DNA of 64,000 bases from Bradysia coprophila. Taxonomy: Eukaryota > Arthropoda > Insecta > Diptera > Sciaridae. The stretch is taken from positions 1,178,001-1,242,000 of the forward strand of contig NW_023503632.1 in assembly GCF_014529535.1 (NCBI RefSeq), read 5' to 3'. Within the stretch, counting starts at the first letter, position 1. Each line of letters opens with the position of its first letter. The position numbers and the translations under genes are program-made. The notes beneath the pieces were generated by a model that saw nothing but the letters and a program-made list of their open reading frames with translations, did not search any database and was not told the origin of the DNA. Of this stretch, positions 32,042-43,080 are shown one piece after another.

Positions 32042-33057
32042 CGAGACTTCCACGACGACTCATTCTTCCAATCGGGGTATCGCTTCCAGACATAGAGCTG
32101 CGATTTGCTGAGCCTTGACTTACACGACTCGTTCGTTCAACATCGGAATCTATTAGCGATTGTCGAACATGTGTTATTGTTGGTTGATCCATCTCGGGAG
32201 AACTGCTGCTTGTTAAATCAAGACTTATACAAGTCATTCGTTCAACCCGGGAATCGCTTGACGACGGCCGAACACGTTGTTCCAATACTGATTGATCTAT
32301 TATGTGCAAAGATCCACGGTTCGTTGGAACTTGATTCTTTTCAGGCTGAGTATGTGGGTCAGCTCGGAGTTTATTGATATAATCGAGACAATGAGTTTTC
32401 AATGCCAACATCTTTGGATCGTTAAACATCTTTCGTTCCATTGCTTCATTCTGTTGTTTTGTGAACTCGAATAGCGATATCTCCTTTACATTATCGTGCT
32501 GAAAGTAGAATCAGCACAATAGTGTCAACCGTGTCAACGTTCAAAGTTTATAATCAATTGGACAATGTTGACTGAACAGTCATGACAGTCAAGTGAAAAC
32601 TGAAGCGATTTCTAAACGTTCTTCAGATGCCTGCTGCTACCCACAAAGTCTGACGAAAATGTTTCGTAGATCATGTGACAAGACTCAGGGAAGAGAATCC
32701 GAATTTTTTTCAGTTTTTAAATGCCCGACAGCTTGTGAAGTTTCACGATGGAAAATCGAAGGTTGAATTGGTACTCACAACTCTTGGAGGACGTGGTGGA
32801 TACGTCCGTGGATTATGAATACGTGATAAACTCTCCGCAATCACAGGTGCATTCCGTATCATTTCGTAATTTTTGAGGTTCGGCATAATGTCGTCCCAAA
32901 ATCTGTCAAACAATTCGGTCGGCGTTTCTTGGCAATTATAGAACTCCTTAAATTCTTTCCAAGCGTGTTCGATGTAGACCATACCATACCCATTGTACGC
33001 ATACTGAATCATCGCATCGTCCAGCGAAACGTTACTCAGTCCCAAATAATCAGTCAT
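31947..33057 (-). pseudogene. Truncated mirror copy of the 35889-37155 gene, fused to repeat X
   Basis: Exon 1 (32779-33057) and the first part of exon 2 (32051-32498) mirror the right-hand gene with only one or two residue changes. Past SDTPIGRMSRR the frame leaves the palindrome and runs into repeat X, giving an unrelated tail ending at 31947. The copy thus lacks the C-terminal second SUMO-motif-like stretch and the basic PRKRRR signal of the intact gene. It may be expressed as a short form or be non-functional. Its orientation is away from the palindrome centre. Confidence 0.75.
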
Positions 33058-33509
33058 TCTATGTACAGGAACTTTTCTGGCAGTTTCTTGGGCAAAGTGT
33101 GATGAGATGCGCAACTTGTTGAGTTATGTATATCTTGACATCTTGACAGTTGAATTGCAGTTTTTTATTCACTTGACTGTAAGTCAGGGTCTTATGCCGA
33201 AAAAACCCTGCAATGTTTGTCCCAAAGGTTGTATGAAATGTTATGAAAAACGGAATTGTTTGTCCCTATATTTTGCTTTACTTGTAAACACAATAACTTG
33301 AGTAATTATCAACCAATTAAATGCTAATTTTATTTTTTTGGTCGACGCAGAATTCAATTCCTGAGGGTTAGTTCGAAGATGGGCTCCGTGAGATTAAGGA
33401 TCTGGAAGCTACTCCAGAAAAACAGTATTTTACACTGTTGAAAATTCAATCCATCGAAAAAGATTACTTTGATGATATTTGATAATTTGTCGGTTAGTTA
33501 GGCTATCAC

Positions 33510-33660
33510 GCATGATAGTCAGCTATCACTGGTGTGATATAGTCAACTATCACTGGTGTGATATAGTCAACTATCACTGGTGTGATATAGTCAACTATCA
33601 CGGGTGTGATATAGTCAACCATCACTGGTGTGATATAGTCAACTATCACGGATGTGATCA
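33510..33660. repeat. 24-bp palindromic minisatellite in left arm
   Basis: About six tandem copies of ACTATCACTGGTGTGATATAGTCA occur. Each unit contains ATCAC..GTGAT in inverted form. The mirror array is at 35286-35436. Confidence 0.9.
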
Positions 33661-35285
33661 TTACATACATCTATATATACATCATTGTAATTCTCAAACA
33701 CTGAAATAAAAGCGGTTCCTTTCATGTTGATGTTAATAAAAAATTTTCAGCAATTGTGGCTTGAAATTAGTGCACAACAAGCAAGCACTATATTTTTCAA
33801 ACGCAGAATAAGGGATATGACACCCCTCTAATAGGATGTAGCGGTTTTTACAAAATGTGTTAGTTCTTTTAAGGCTCAGCCGGAAATCCACTCAGCTGGT
33901 GCATCTGATCATTTTATGGAAGAAAAAAAATTTCAAACTTTTATTTTGTGCTGCCGCCAAATCGATTTTTGAAAATTTTGTCGTTTATGGTCTTCGTCAC
34001 ATATATCGATTTTTTACGGTGGGCTCAGTGTACATAAAAAGTTGAGTCAACATGGTAATCTAATCTCCAGGATTCAGAGATTATTTTATAAAAATGATCA
34101 AGTCTAAAAAATATTTTTTGAGTTCATGACTGATTGTCAAAGTTCCCCGATGGTAATTTTGAGACTTTAATCTCGCCACAAAATTTGATGAAAATGTGCA
34201 AAAATGTAAATTAAACTTTATGCTAAATGTACCGCGTTGAGTCAAATACAACATCTGATTTGATTTGGGACACCTAAATTTGATATTTATCTGACAAAAA
34301 GTTGTGTTTTTGGTACATGGAATATTGGTGGCGAAAGTCGAATTACCTCAAATCAATAATTTTTTAGCTTATAATGTATTCCCAGGTTCTGACAATGCGA
34401 AACCTTTAATTTTAAGTGTTTTCTAACTTAATTTACGTACTGTTGACAAGTTCTAGAGCCAGTAGCTGCGTCTCGTTACATTTTCAAATTTTAATGTTTA
34501 ATGTTGTAAATTAGCTTAGAAAACGCCTAAAATTGAAGGTTTCATATTGTCAGAACCTGGGAATACATTATAAGCTAAAAAATTATTGATTTGAGGTAAT
34601 TCGACTTTCGCCACCAATATTCCATGTACCAAAAACACAACTTTTTGTCAGATAAATATCAAATTTAGGTGTCCCAAATCAAATCAGATGTTGTATTTGA
34701 CTCAACGCGGTACATTTAGCATATTTAAAGTTTAATTTACATTTTTGCACATTTTCATCAAATTTTGTGGCGAGATTAAAGTCTCAAAATTACGATCGGG
34801 GAACTTTGACAATCAGTCATGAACTCAAAAAATATTTTTTAGACTTGATCATTTTTATAAAATAATCTCTGAATCCTGGAGATTAGATTACCATGTTGAC
34901 TCAACTTTTTATGTACACTGAGCCCACCGTAAAAAATCGATATATGTGACGAAGACCATAAACGACAAAATTTTCAAAAATCGATTTGGCGGCAGCACAA
35001 AATAAAAGTTTGAAAATTTTTTTCTTCCATAAAATGATCAGATGGACCAGCTGAGTGGATTTCCGGCTGAGCCTTAAAAGAACTAACACATTTTGTAAAA
35101 ACCGCTACATCCTATTAGAGGGGTGTCATATCCCTTATTCTGCGTTTGAAAAATATAGTGCTTGCTTGTTGTGCACTAATTTCAAGCCACAATTGCTGAA
35201 AACTTTTTATTAACATCAACATGAAAGGAACCGCTTTTATTTCAGTGTTTGAGAATTACAATGATGTATATATAGATGTATGTAA

Positions 35286-35436
35286 TGATCACATCCGTGA
35301 TAGTTGACTATATCACACCAGTGATGGTTGACTATATCACACCCGTGATAGTTGACTATATCACACCAGTGATAGTTGACTATATCACACCAGTGATAGT
35401 TGACTATATCACACCAGTGATAGCTGACTATCATGC
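35286..35436. repeat. 24-bp palindromic minisatellite in right arm
   Basis: This is the mirror image of 33510-33660, with the same number and order of units, including the same variant units (CGGGTG and the CCATCAC copy). Copy number has not diverged since the duplication. Confidence 0.9.
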
Positions 35437-35888
35437 GTGATAGCCTAACTAACCGACAAATTATCAAATATCATCAAAGTAATCTTTTTCGATGGATTGA
35501 ATTTCCAACAGTGTAAAATACTGTTTTTCTGGAGTAGCTTCCAGATCCTTAATCTCACGGAGCCCATCTTCGAACTAACCCTCAGGAATTGAATTCTGCG
35601 TCGACCAAAAAAATAAAATTAGCATTTAATTGGTTGATAATTACTCAAGTTATTGTGTTTACAAGTAAAGCAAAATATAGGGACAAACAATTCCGTTTTT
35701 CATAACATTTCATACAACCTTTGGGACAAACATTGCAGGGTTTTTTCGGCATAAGACCCTGACTTACAGTCAAGTGAATAAAAAACTGCAATTCAACTGT
35801 CAAGATGTCAAGATATACATAACTCAACAAGTTGCGCATCTCATCACACTTTGCCCAAGAAACTGCCAGAAAAGTTCCTGTACATAGA

Positions 35889-37155
35889 ATGACTGATTAT
35901 TTGGGACTGAGTAACGTTTCGCTGGACGATGCGATGATTCAGTATGCGTACAATGGGTATGGTATGGTCTACATCGAACACGCTTGGAAAGAATTTAAGG
36001 AGTTCTATAATTGCCAAGAAACGCCGACCGAATTGTTTGACAGATTTTGGGACGACATTATGCCGAACCTCAAAAATTACGAAATGATACGGAATGCACC
36101 TGTGATTGCGGAGAGTTTATCACGTATTCATAATCCACGGACGTATCCACCACGTCCTCCAAGAGTTGTGAGTACCAATTCAACCTTCGATTTTCCATCG
36201 TGAAACTTCACAAGCTGTCGGGCATTTAAAAACTGAAAAAAATTCGGATTCTCTTCCCTGAGTCTTGTCACATGATCTACGAAACATTTTCGTCAGACTT
36301 TGTGGGTAGCAGCAGGCATCTGAAGAACGTTTAGAAATCGCTTCAGTTTTCACTTGACTGTCATGACTGTTCAGTCAACATTGTCCAATTGATTATAAAC
36401 TTTGAACGTTGACACGGTTGACACTATTGTGCTGATTCTACTTTCAGCACGATAATGTAAAGGAGATATCGCTATTCGAGTTCACAAAACAACAGAATGA
36501 AGCAATGGAACGAAAGATGTTTAACGATCCAAAGATGTTGGCATTGAAAACTCATTGTCTCGATTATATCAATAAACTCCGAGCTGACCCACATACTCAG
36601 CCTGAAAAGAATCAAGTTCCAACGAACCGTGGATCTTTGCACATAATAGATCAATCAGTATTGGAACAACGTGTTCGGCCGTCGTCAAGCGATTCCCGGG
36701 TTGAACGAATGACTTGTATAAGTCTTGATTTAACAAGCAGCAGTTCTCCCGAGATGGATCAACCAACAATAACACATGTTCGACAATCGTTAATAGATTC
36801 CGATGTTGAACGAACGAGTCGTGTAAGTCAAGGCTCAGCAAATCGCAGCTCTATGTCTGGAAGCGATACCCCGATTGGAAGAATGAGTCGTCGTGTAAGT
36901 CAAAATCCAACAAGCAGTTCTTCATTGCCTGGAATTAATCAATTAACCATGGAACGAAGTATTCAGCAATTTTCTAACCATTGCCAGATGAGTCGTGGAA
37001 CACAGAAGCGTGTAAGTCGAGATTCAACAAGCCAGCGTTCAACGTCTGAAAGATCAACTGCCGATTCGATAATTGTTCTTGATTTAACTGAGAGCACCAG
37101 TGAAAGTGAGAGTGAAACTCCTCGTAAAAGACGTCGCAGTGCTGACGGAGAATAA
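35889..37155 (+). CDS. Putative nuclear protein with SANT/Myb-like N-terminus and SUMO-interaction-like motifs
   Basis: Exons 35889-36167 and 36448-37155 join to 328 residues. I do not recognise the family with confidence. The N-terminal 70 residues (SLDDAMIQYAYNGYG, HAWKEFKEFYNC, ELFDRFWDDIMPNL) have the spacing of aromatic and acidic residues seen in Myb/SANT or Rap1-Myb helices. The C-terminal half is Ser/Thr/Arg-rich with repeats of SQ, SR and RxS. It has two SUMO-interaction-like stretches, CISLDLTSSSS and SIIVLDLTESTSES, then a basic PRKRRR nuclear signal just before the stop. ATG at 35889 is the first in frame; the coding frame may open earlier through an upstream exon. Exon 1 and most of exon 2 lie in the palindrome arm; the last 260 bases lie outside it. 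Confidence 0.65.
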
Positions 37156-39807
37156 GAGTCACCGAATGAGGATGAATCACTCATTCTATGGAAATTCCTC
37201 TGATTAAAACATTTGTTTCATCATAATGCTGGAGTTTAATTTGGCTACATGTCTTGGAGAGTGATTGCTAAGTCCAAAGTCTTACTCAATTTTTGTCAAC
37301 TGGGTAGGCAAGAAATAAGTCTGAGTTGTACAATAATGATGTGCCAAATTTCAATTTTGTTCATTCGAGGCGAACCTGAGCTCGACAATCATACAAAACC
37401 CTCGACAAAACCGCGACTTGACATATTTCGTCGACTTCTAGGAATTTTCTGTCTTGAGGCTAACTTGCTCCCGACCTAACGGCGGGTCGGGTCCCTTGAC
37501 TGTCAAAACATGCATAAGAAAGTTGATTTAGATTTCGCTCAGCGTTTACCATTTTAACATACTTACTGGTAAAATGGTAAAGGCTGAAAATCCAGTCATA
37601 ACAAAAAATTAAGTTTTGACAGATGATAAGGAGTGATGTTAGGACACCTTTGGTTGTGTTAGTGATAAATTATCGCAAAAACGTAATCTTGTTAGGTAAA
37701 ACCGGTAAAACACTGTTTTAACTCGTTTATCAGGGATTGTTCCACGACCGACAGATATCAATTTTTCCAATTTTCGGCACCCAACTTTTTTTTAACCTCA
37801 TTTCTCAAATCCTCCGGAAATCGTCTAAATTCACAGTATGGCCAATATGTACTGAAAGAATTCAAACGGAAGAAAACCGAATCATCTTTTCAATTACACA
37901 AAACCCGTACTTGTACATGTTCTTTCGATTGTATTTTACAAATTTTTCAGTGTTCGTCGTTCATTCAATCCACTGGAAAATTGGAATTCTACTTACGTTC
38001 TCATATTGTTCTGATGGTATGAACCGATACAAAGATATAGCAGAAAAAAAATTCGAATCATCACATTCTGGAAATTGTTCTAATTTATACAACGTAACAT
38101 TGTACGAATAGAACAACAAATTTTTGTTTAGTTTGAGGCATGGCAAAGCTAACATGACACCGAACGCGAACCGATAAAATTATGATGAGCCAAGCAGGCG
38201 TAATCAAACATTCCAACATCAAAAGCAAATGCATAAACCGACGACGATTGCACAGCGCTACCTCAGTTGTACCAGAGAAATTAGATAAGTAGTATTCCAT
38301 TCTACCCAGTCAAAGTTCCCCAATCACGAAACGAAATTTCAATGGACAAGAATAGTAGCAATGAATCTAAATACAATGGCAACAGCTCGAGACAATATGC
38401 ACGAAAGTCGACGTCGTCATTTTCACGATGCTCAACCCACAGCAGCCAAATGTTGCCTTGTTCTTCATGTGCAGCAGAGAGAAATGCATCCAACGAAAAG
38501 AAATGAAAAATAAAACGCGAAATTCGTGTACTTAACTTTCATCTACGGTCATGATCAATGTGTGTTGTTCAGTGGTGATTGTTCTTCAATAAACAAATGA
38601 ATTGCATTGAGTTCAAGTTTTCTTTCTTGTTTTGAGATGGCTGAGAAGGTACGTGGTCCTGTGTTTAGTTTAAAAGTCCGTTGGAAGTAAATCAAAAGAA
38701 AAATTTTGTTTTGAGCATACGCAGGCTAATTATTGAGCTCGTATTTCTAGCCTGTTAAAAGTAGAGCACTCATCGTTCTACAAGCACTGTAGAATTACGT
38801 AAGTTCGTAGTGGGGTGACGTATATTGAGCTGTTGATTGAAGAATTTATTTGAAACGGAAAAAGAACCAGAGGATTGAACCATACATCGGTAAGGTAGGT
38901 GCACAACTCGCCTAATTCATCAAAGTTTTGTTTCGGTTTTGAATACATTTTTTGAAAGGTTTGTAAAATATTTTGAACGACTCCGTGAAAGGAAGTTTCG
39001 AGTTTGAAAGATCGATTTGTTCTGATCGAAAATCGGAGACGTCATCGATTAGAGAAATTGATGTCCTCATGTGCTCACATCTACCGTTTTATGTCGATAA
39101 CAGATGGAAAATAACCGCAGATGCTTAAAATAAAAGATCTATGGACGAATGAAACGTCTGTTTGCGGTCAGATCTCTCGTTGACTTATTCATGGAACTGT
39201 TGAACTTCTTATGAGCAACATAAATAAACAGAAAGAAAAAATTCATTCAAATACATGCAGATGCCATTCATTGTAGTCTAAGCCGGCAGCTTTTTGAAGT
39301 AGTGGTTAGAAAACGGATTCTGGCAACACTGCAGTTAAAGCTAGAGTGTGGGCTAAAAATGTTTTTTGCCACTCCCTTAGGAAGAATAGGTACCACAAAA
39401 TCATTTCTTAAAAGATTTTATTAATTTTGTGGTCTCAATTATGTCTTAATTGTAAAAAATAAATAAAATGTTGGGTCTTGATTATCAGAAATTATCATCT
39501 CGAAGGTCATAAAAATACTGATGCAATATTTGTAATCGCTAAGATGTTAGGCAGATGTAGACCACACAACGGTTAAGGTATAAAGGTGTCACTTGAGTCT
39601 TATTTAAAAAAAAAGTGAATAAAAATTGACTTGAGATGTAGGTACTTCACCGCATAATTTCCATCAAATTTTCCTTTCATTAGCATTGAAATTAGATTAA
39701 TATGACGTCCTTAACTGAATTGCAAAAAAAATAATTTATTTCCACCATTTGTGTTAAATAAACAGTCTCGTCGTCTACTCAAACATTGAGCTTTTGTTTA
39801 CAATTCA
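37156..39807. other. Long stretch without a confident gene
   Basis: A short hairpin with TTACCATTTTA / TAAAATGGTAA lies near 37548-37580. A Ser-rich 54-codon open frame, ATGGACAAGAATAG.. to TGA (38341-38505), is followed at once by AATAAA near 38510 and could be a small gene or terminal exon, but has no family. A half copy of the intron-6 foldback lies near 39288-39350. Nothing else recognised. Confidence 0.4.
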
Positions 39808-39845
39808 CATAAATACTTCCCTCATTTCACTTCACCACATCAGTT
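39808..39845 (+). promoter_or_regulatory. TATA box and initiator of the secreted helical protein gene
   Basis: CATAAATA at 39808-39815 lies about 30 bases before a TCAGTT initiator (A+1 at about 39842), the canonical arthropod core arrangement. The ATG follows at 39900, giving a 5' UTR near 58 bases. Confidence 0.7.
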
Positions 39846-39899
39846 CCAATTCACGATTGAGGACAAGATCAGTTTGAAAATTTAAATTGTAACAAAAAC

Positions 39900-40695
39900 A
39901 TGAACGTGAAAGCTATAGGGGTCATTTTTGCATTACTCTTCGCTGGTAACTTAATAGTGTCCTACCACTAAGCTACATTGACACGAAAACTCCCTTTTAT
40001 TGAAACAGTCACAGCAGCAGAAAGTGATCAAGAATATTGGATCGAGCAGGGCGAACAAAATGCTATCAGAGATCTTGATCAATGGCCAGACGCCGTTACT
40101 GCACTCAATGATAACAATCCAACACCTGTTAATGAGCAACTGGCATTCTGGAAGTCACAAGTTGATGATGGCGTGACTAACATGGACGAATTCATTCCGA
40201 CACTCATCTCTATTGTCGATAGAATCAATTCGCTGGCTGCCGGTGAGCCCAATGACATTCGTCGTGGTGAACTGCAAACGATTTTGCGGCAAATTGATGG
40301 TCAACGTGATAACAAATCCTATTATTTACTTGATGGTGCCGTTCAGTGGATTGCGAACAGACTTGATTCGCTTCAGGCTGGAGGTGAACGTGCTAACGAT
40401 TTGGTGTCTCAGCTTACAGAAGCTCAAACGTCTGTGGCAAAATTACGAGATGAACTTGATAGCAATGCTCAAAATTACGTACGGGCCATAACGAAAATTC
40501 AAAAGTTGAAAGAAGATATTGCTGCGAATATTGTTGGTAAGTTAATGAAGTGAACAAACGTGGAGTGGTCACTAATTGACATGCCTTTTAGAAATTCGTG
40601 CCATAGCTAGTGCCTTGTTGGATGCATTACAAAGCTCCGTATTGTTACAGAATGCAGGAGCAACCAATGAATTCGTCAAATCTATTACTGCTTAA
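39900..40695 (+). CDS. Secreted alpha-helical protein, family unknown
   Basis: Exons 39900-39945, 40009-40536 and 40592-40695 join to 225 residues. Exon 1 is a signal peptide (MNVKAIGVIFALLFA) and the mature protein begins near AESDQEYWIEQGEQN. The rest is acidic and helix-forming, without cysteines. A coiled-coil-like segment (VSQLTEAQTSVAKLRDELDS to KIQKLKEDIAA) fills the C-terminal third. No membrane segment apart from the signal. A TATA/initiator pair lies upstream and AATAAA follows at 40729-40734, so it looks like a compact, strongly expressed gene. I do not know the family; abundant secreted haemolymph, saliva or seminal proteins have this build. Confidence 0.82.
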
Positions 40696-41425
40696 AAACA
40701 TCAAAGTGTGTTCGTTATGTAGAGTTTGAATAAAAATTTTGTGTGATCGAGTTTACAGCGATTTAAAAAAAAAAAAAAAGCTATAAATCCAATGCAAGAG
40801 CATTGAATGGGATGTGAGAAAGTCGAACCTTGAAATACGTTGAAGCGCAAAAGTCTTCAGTCTGGGGCATGCAACAATGAATAAATGTGCTACTTCTTTT
40901 GCTGAAAGTTTTGCATAATATTTGATAGAAAATCTTTTACTTCATTCGTTATGTCACCAGAATTAAGCAGAGGTCATTGCTTAATTTTGTCGTCTCCGAA
41001 CAGATATATTCTGTATGTCTGTGCCACATCAGATTGTTGAGCTTATGCATCTGTATTTCATATAGTGAGAATTCTTGCCTAAGAGTTCGATGAAATTAAC
41101 TGCCAACTCAGGATTACTGTCATTTGATCTCTCTTGTTAAGACTTGAACTTGCATTCTACGAATGGCCATTGCATCAGTGTGTAATCATTAAGTCTCCTG
41201 CTTCGATTGCTCCGATCCATCTCACGGCATTTGAATCTATTACTTCGTCAATTTCGTCGATTTATCTCATTTTGACGTGCGACTCCGAGACCAGTTCGAC
41301 AGAAATCACTCTCGCTAAACACTCGTTCACAGATCAACTGAAACACGTCTCTCGAGCTTATCAAAAACTGAACCGAAACGGATTTATTTAAAGTAAAAAT
41401 TGAAAAGGAAAAATTTGCAGAGCGT
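40696..41425. other. Intergenic, nothing recognised
   Basis: 3' UTR of the secreted-protein gene with its poly(A) signal at 40729-40734, an A-run at 40766-40780, then AT-rich sequence without a supported feature. Confidence 0.45.
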
Positions 41426-42203
41426 TTAAGGGACATAATCGATTAAATTTGCAGCGGTGATGTCGGGCAAATTTCTGATTCCATTCTTATCGACCACCGT
41501 TACCTTGAAGTTGGCCAAATTAATAATCAAACGTTTCTGGATCTCCTTGACGCATTTCTTGAAGATATCATACGCCTCATCCTGGGTAATCTCTGCAAAA
41601 AAACAAACATTTCTTGTCAGTTAACGCACTCTTAAAACACCAGCGGAAAAAACACTCACTCGCATGGTGATACCGGTCAAAGATACTGGCACAGAACATT
41701 CCCCCATAGCCATGACCACCGTAATCGAGAGACTTAGCATTGGCCAGATAGTCGATGTAGTGCAATTCACCGCCTTCCTTTTCATCGTAGCCAGCAACAA
41801 ATAAGTTGACATGATACGGCGTACGGCTTCTCAGATATTCGGCCAAATTTTTTCGCGTAAAATGGGCCGCTGCTTTCGGGGTCAGCTCATACCCGTTTCG
41901 CATTCGATAAAGTGCCAGATTCTTTGAAATGTACTGCGTAAACTGATCAGTGTCGCCCGATTCACCAATGGTGGCCATCAACAGTTTATCCGATATTTTA
42001 TGGATCTTTTCGACATCTGCAACGGAACGAATACAGAGAAGTTGTCAGACGAAATTGCCGAATCATTCGCGGGTTTTAGGTTAGAAATTTCGGATTTGCT
42101 TGATGATGTTACCTTCTTTCATCATGATAATGGAGTGGGCGTGTGTGCAATCTGCAGCTAGCATTACAAAATCCGGTCCCTTGATTCCCAATATTGTCTC
42201 CAT
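41426..42203 (-). CDS. Prosbeta4: 20S proteasome subunit beta-4 (PSMB2 orthologue)
   Basis: Exons 42113-42203, 41660-42016 and 41426-41592 join to 204 residues, the usual size for this subunit. The chain starts [19 protein letters not shown] without a propeptide and lacks a catalytic N-terminal Thr, as expected for the non-catalytic beta-4 ring member. Further signatures are [51 protein letters not shown] and the C-terminal [15 protein letters not shown]. It forms part of the beta ring of the 20S core. Identity is firm at family level; the symbol follows fly usage. Confidence 0.96.
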
Positions 42204-42811
42204 TGCAGTTCCTTTGAAATTCTTCTACTTTTCCGAATTGAAATTGGATGAATGCAAGTTTTGTTAATATCAAACTGACGCAATGACAACTAACAATCAC
42301 TGACAGATCCTCCAAAGTCCCATCCTCAATAAAATGTCTGAGAATACGTCTCTTTGACATTTTTGAAATTTGTTGAAATTTTTACCCAGTAAACAAAACC
42401 TACCCAGCAGTATTTATGGCGCCTGATTTTAAATATTCAAAATTGTCGAGACCATTACAATTTTTCAATACTTTCTTTCGTTAAAGCTTAGTACACACCA
42501 AGTCACGCACTCATCTTTTTTTCAATGCAAGAAAATATGGGAAAATCACACTCGATGGAAGGTTTCATACAAATACGTCCACTGATCTAGTTCGTCTGGC
42601 AGAACGTCCGTACATATCTGTATTTGTTTCGCATCTCTCTCTTTGATTTTTACTGGACAAATTTTTTGTTGCTAAACACTCCTTAAACAGAAGTAGATCT
42701 GAAAATATGAAATTATCTTGGAATCCAAGACTTGGATATTTCATGGTGAAAATGGACTTTTAGTTTCTAGTCTTTGGTTGCAATGGGACAAGTAGGTTGG
42801 CCTGTAGAGGC
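42204..42811. other. 5' flank of the proteasome gene
   Basis: Promoter and intergenic sequence up to the MITE at 42812; no other feature recognised. Confidence 0.45.
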
Positions 42812-43062
42812 CAAAGTTCTGAAAGAACAGGTTAAGACAACCACGAAGGTGGGTGACACCAAATTTTATAAACAGATAGTGTGAGAAATCAACTTGAAGA
42901 AAACATTTTTCTCGAAAATTCAGAATTTCGTTTTTGTTAAGTTCCATTTTACATATATGTATATATATACACTTTGCAGCCGCTGACGCAATTGTGTGTC
43001 GCCGCCTTCGTGATCAACTCAGGGTGCTCAGGGTTGTCTTAATCTCTTCTTTCAGAACCTTG
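42812..43062. mobile_element. hAT-like MITE, CAAGGTTCTGAAAG family, copy 2, TSD GTAGAGGC
   Basis: Exact 8-bp duplications GTAGAGGC (42804-42811 and 43063-43070) flank CAAAGTTCTGAAAGAACAGG and TTCTTTCAGAACCTTG. Inner segments around CCACGAAGGTGGG and CGCCTTCGTGATCAAC match copy 1 at 15653-15962. It abuts the satellite block starting at 43081. Confidence 0.9.
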
Positions 43063-43080
43063 GTAGAGGCGTCACATTTT

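Larger units (their letters stand above)
32051..36895. repeat. 4.8-kb near-perfect palindrome (2.4-kb arms)
   Basis: Positions x and 68946-x are complementary from the outer ends (32051 and 36895) to within about 35 bases of the centre. Left and right arms end at about 34436 and 34506, leaving a 69-bp spacer. I noticed only a few differences, for example single substitutions, and a 4-base indel near 34220/34720. Identity is clearly above 99 percent except for the innermost 30 bases. Each arm holds a gene copy, a 24-bp minisatellite and one repeat-X copy. Confidence 0.96.

Noticed and set aside
33479-33709. Repetitive open frame (HWCDIVNY repeats)
   Set aside because: It only reflects the 24-bp minisatellite being a multiple of three; mirrored in the other arm.
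38637-38648. Possible first coding exon ATGGCTGAGAAG followed by GTACGT donor
   Set aside because: Attractive Kozak and donor, but no downstream exon in a matching phase could be identified on this strand.
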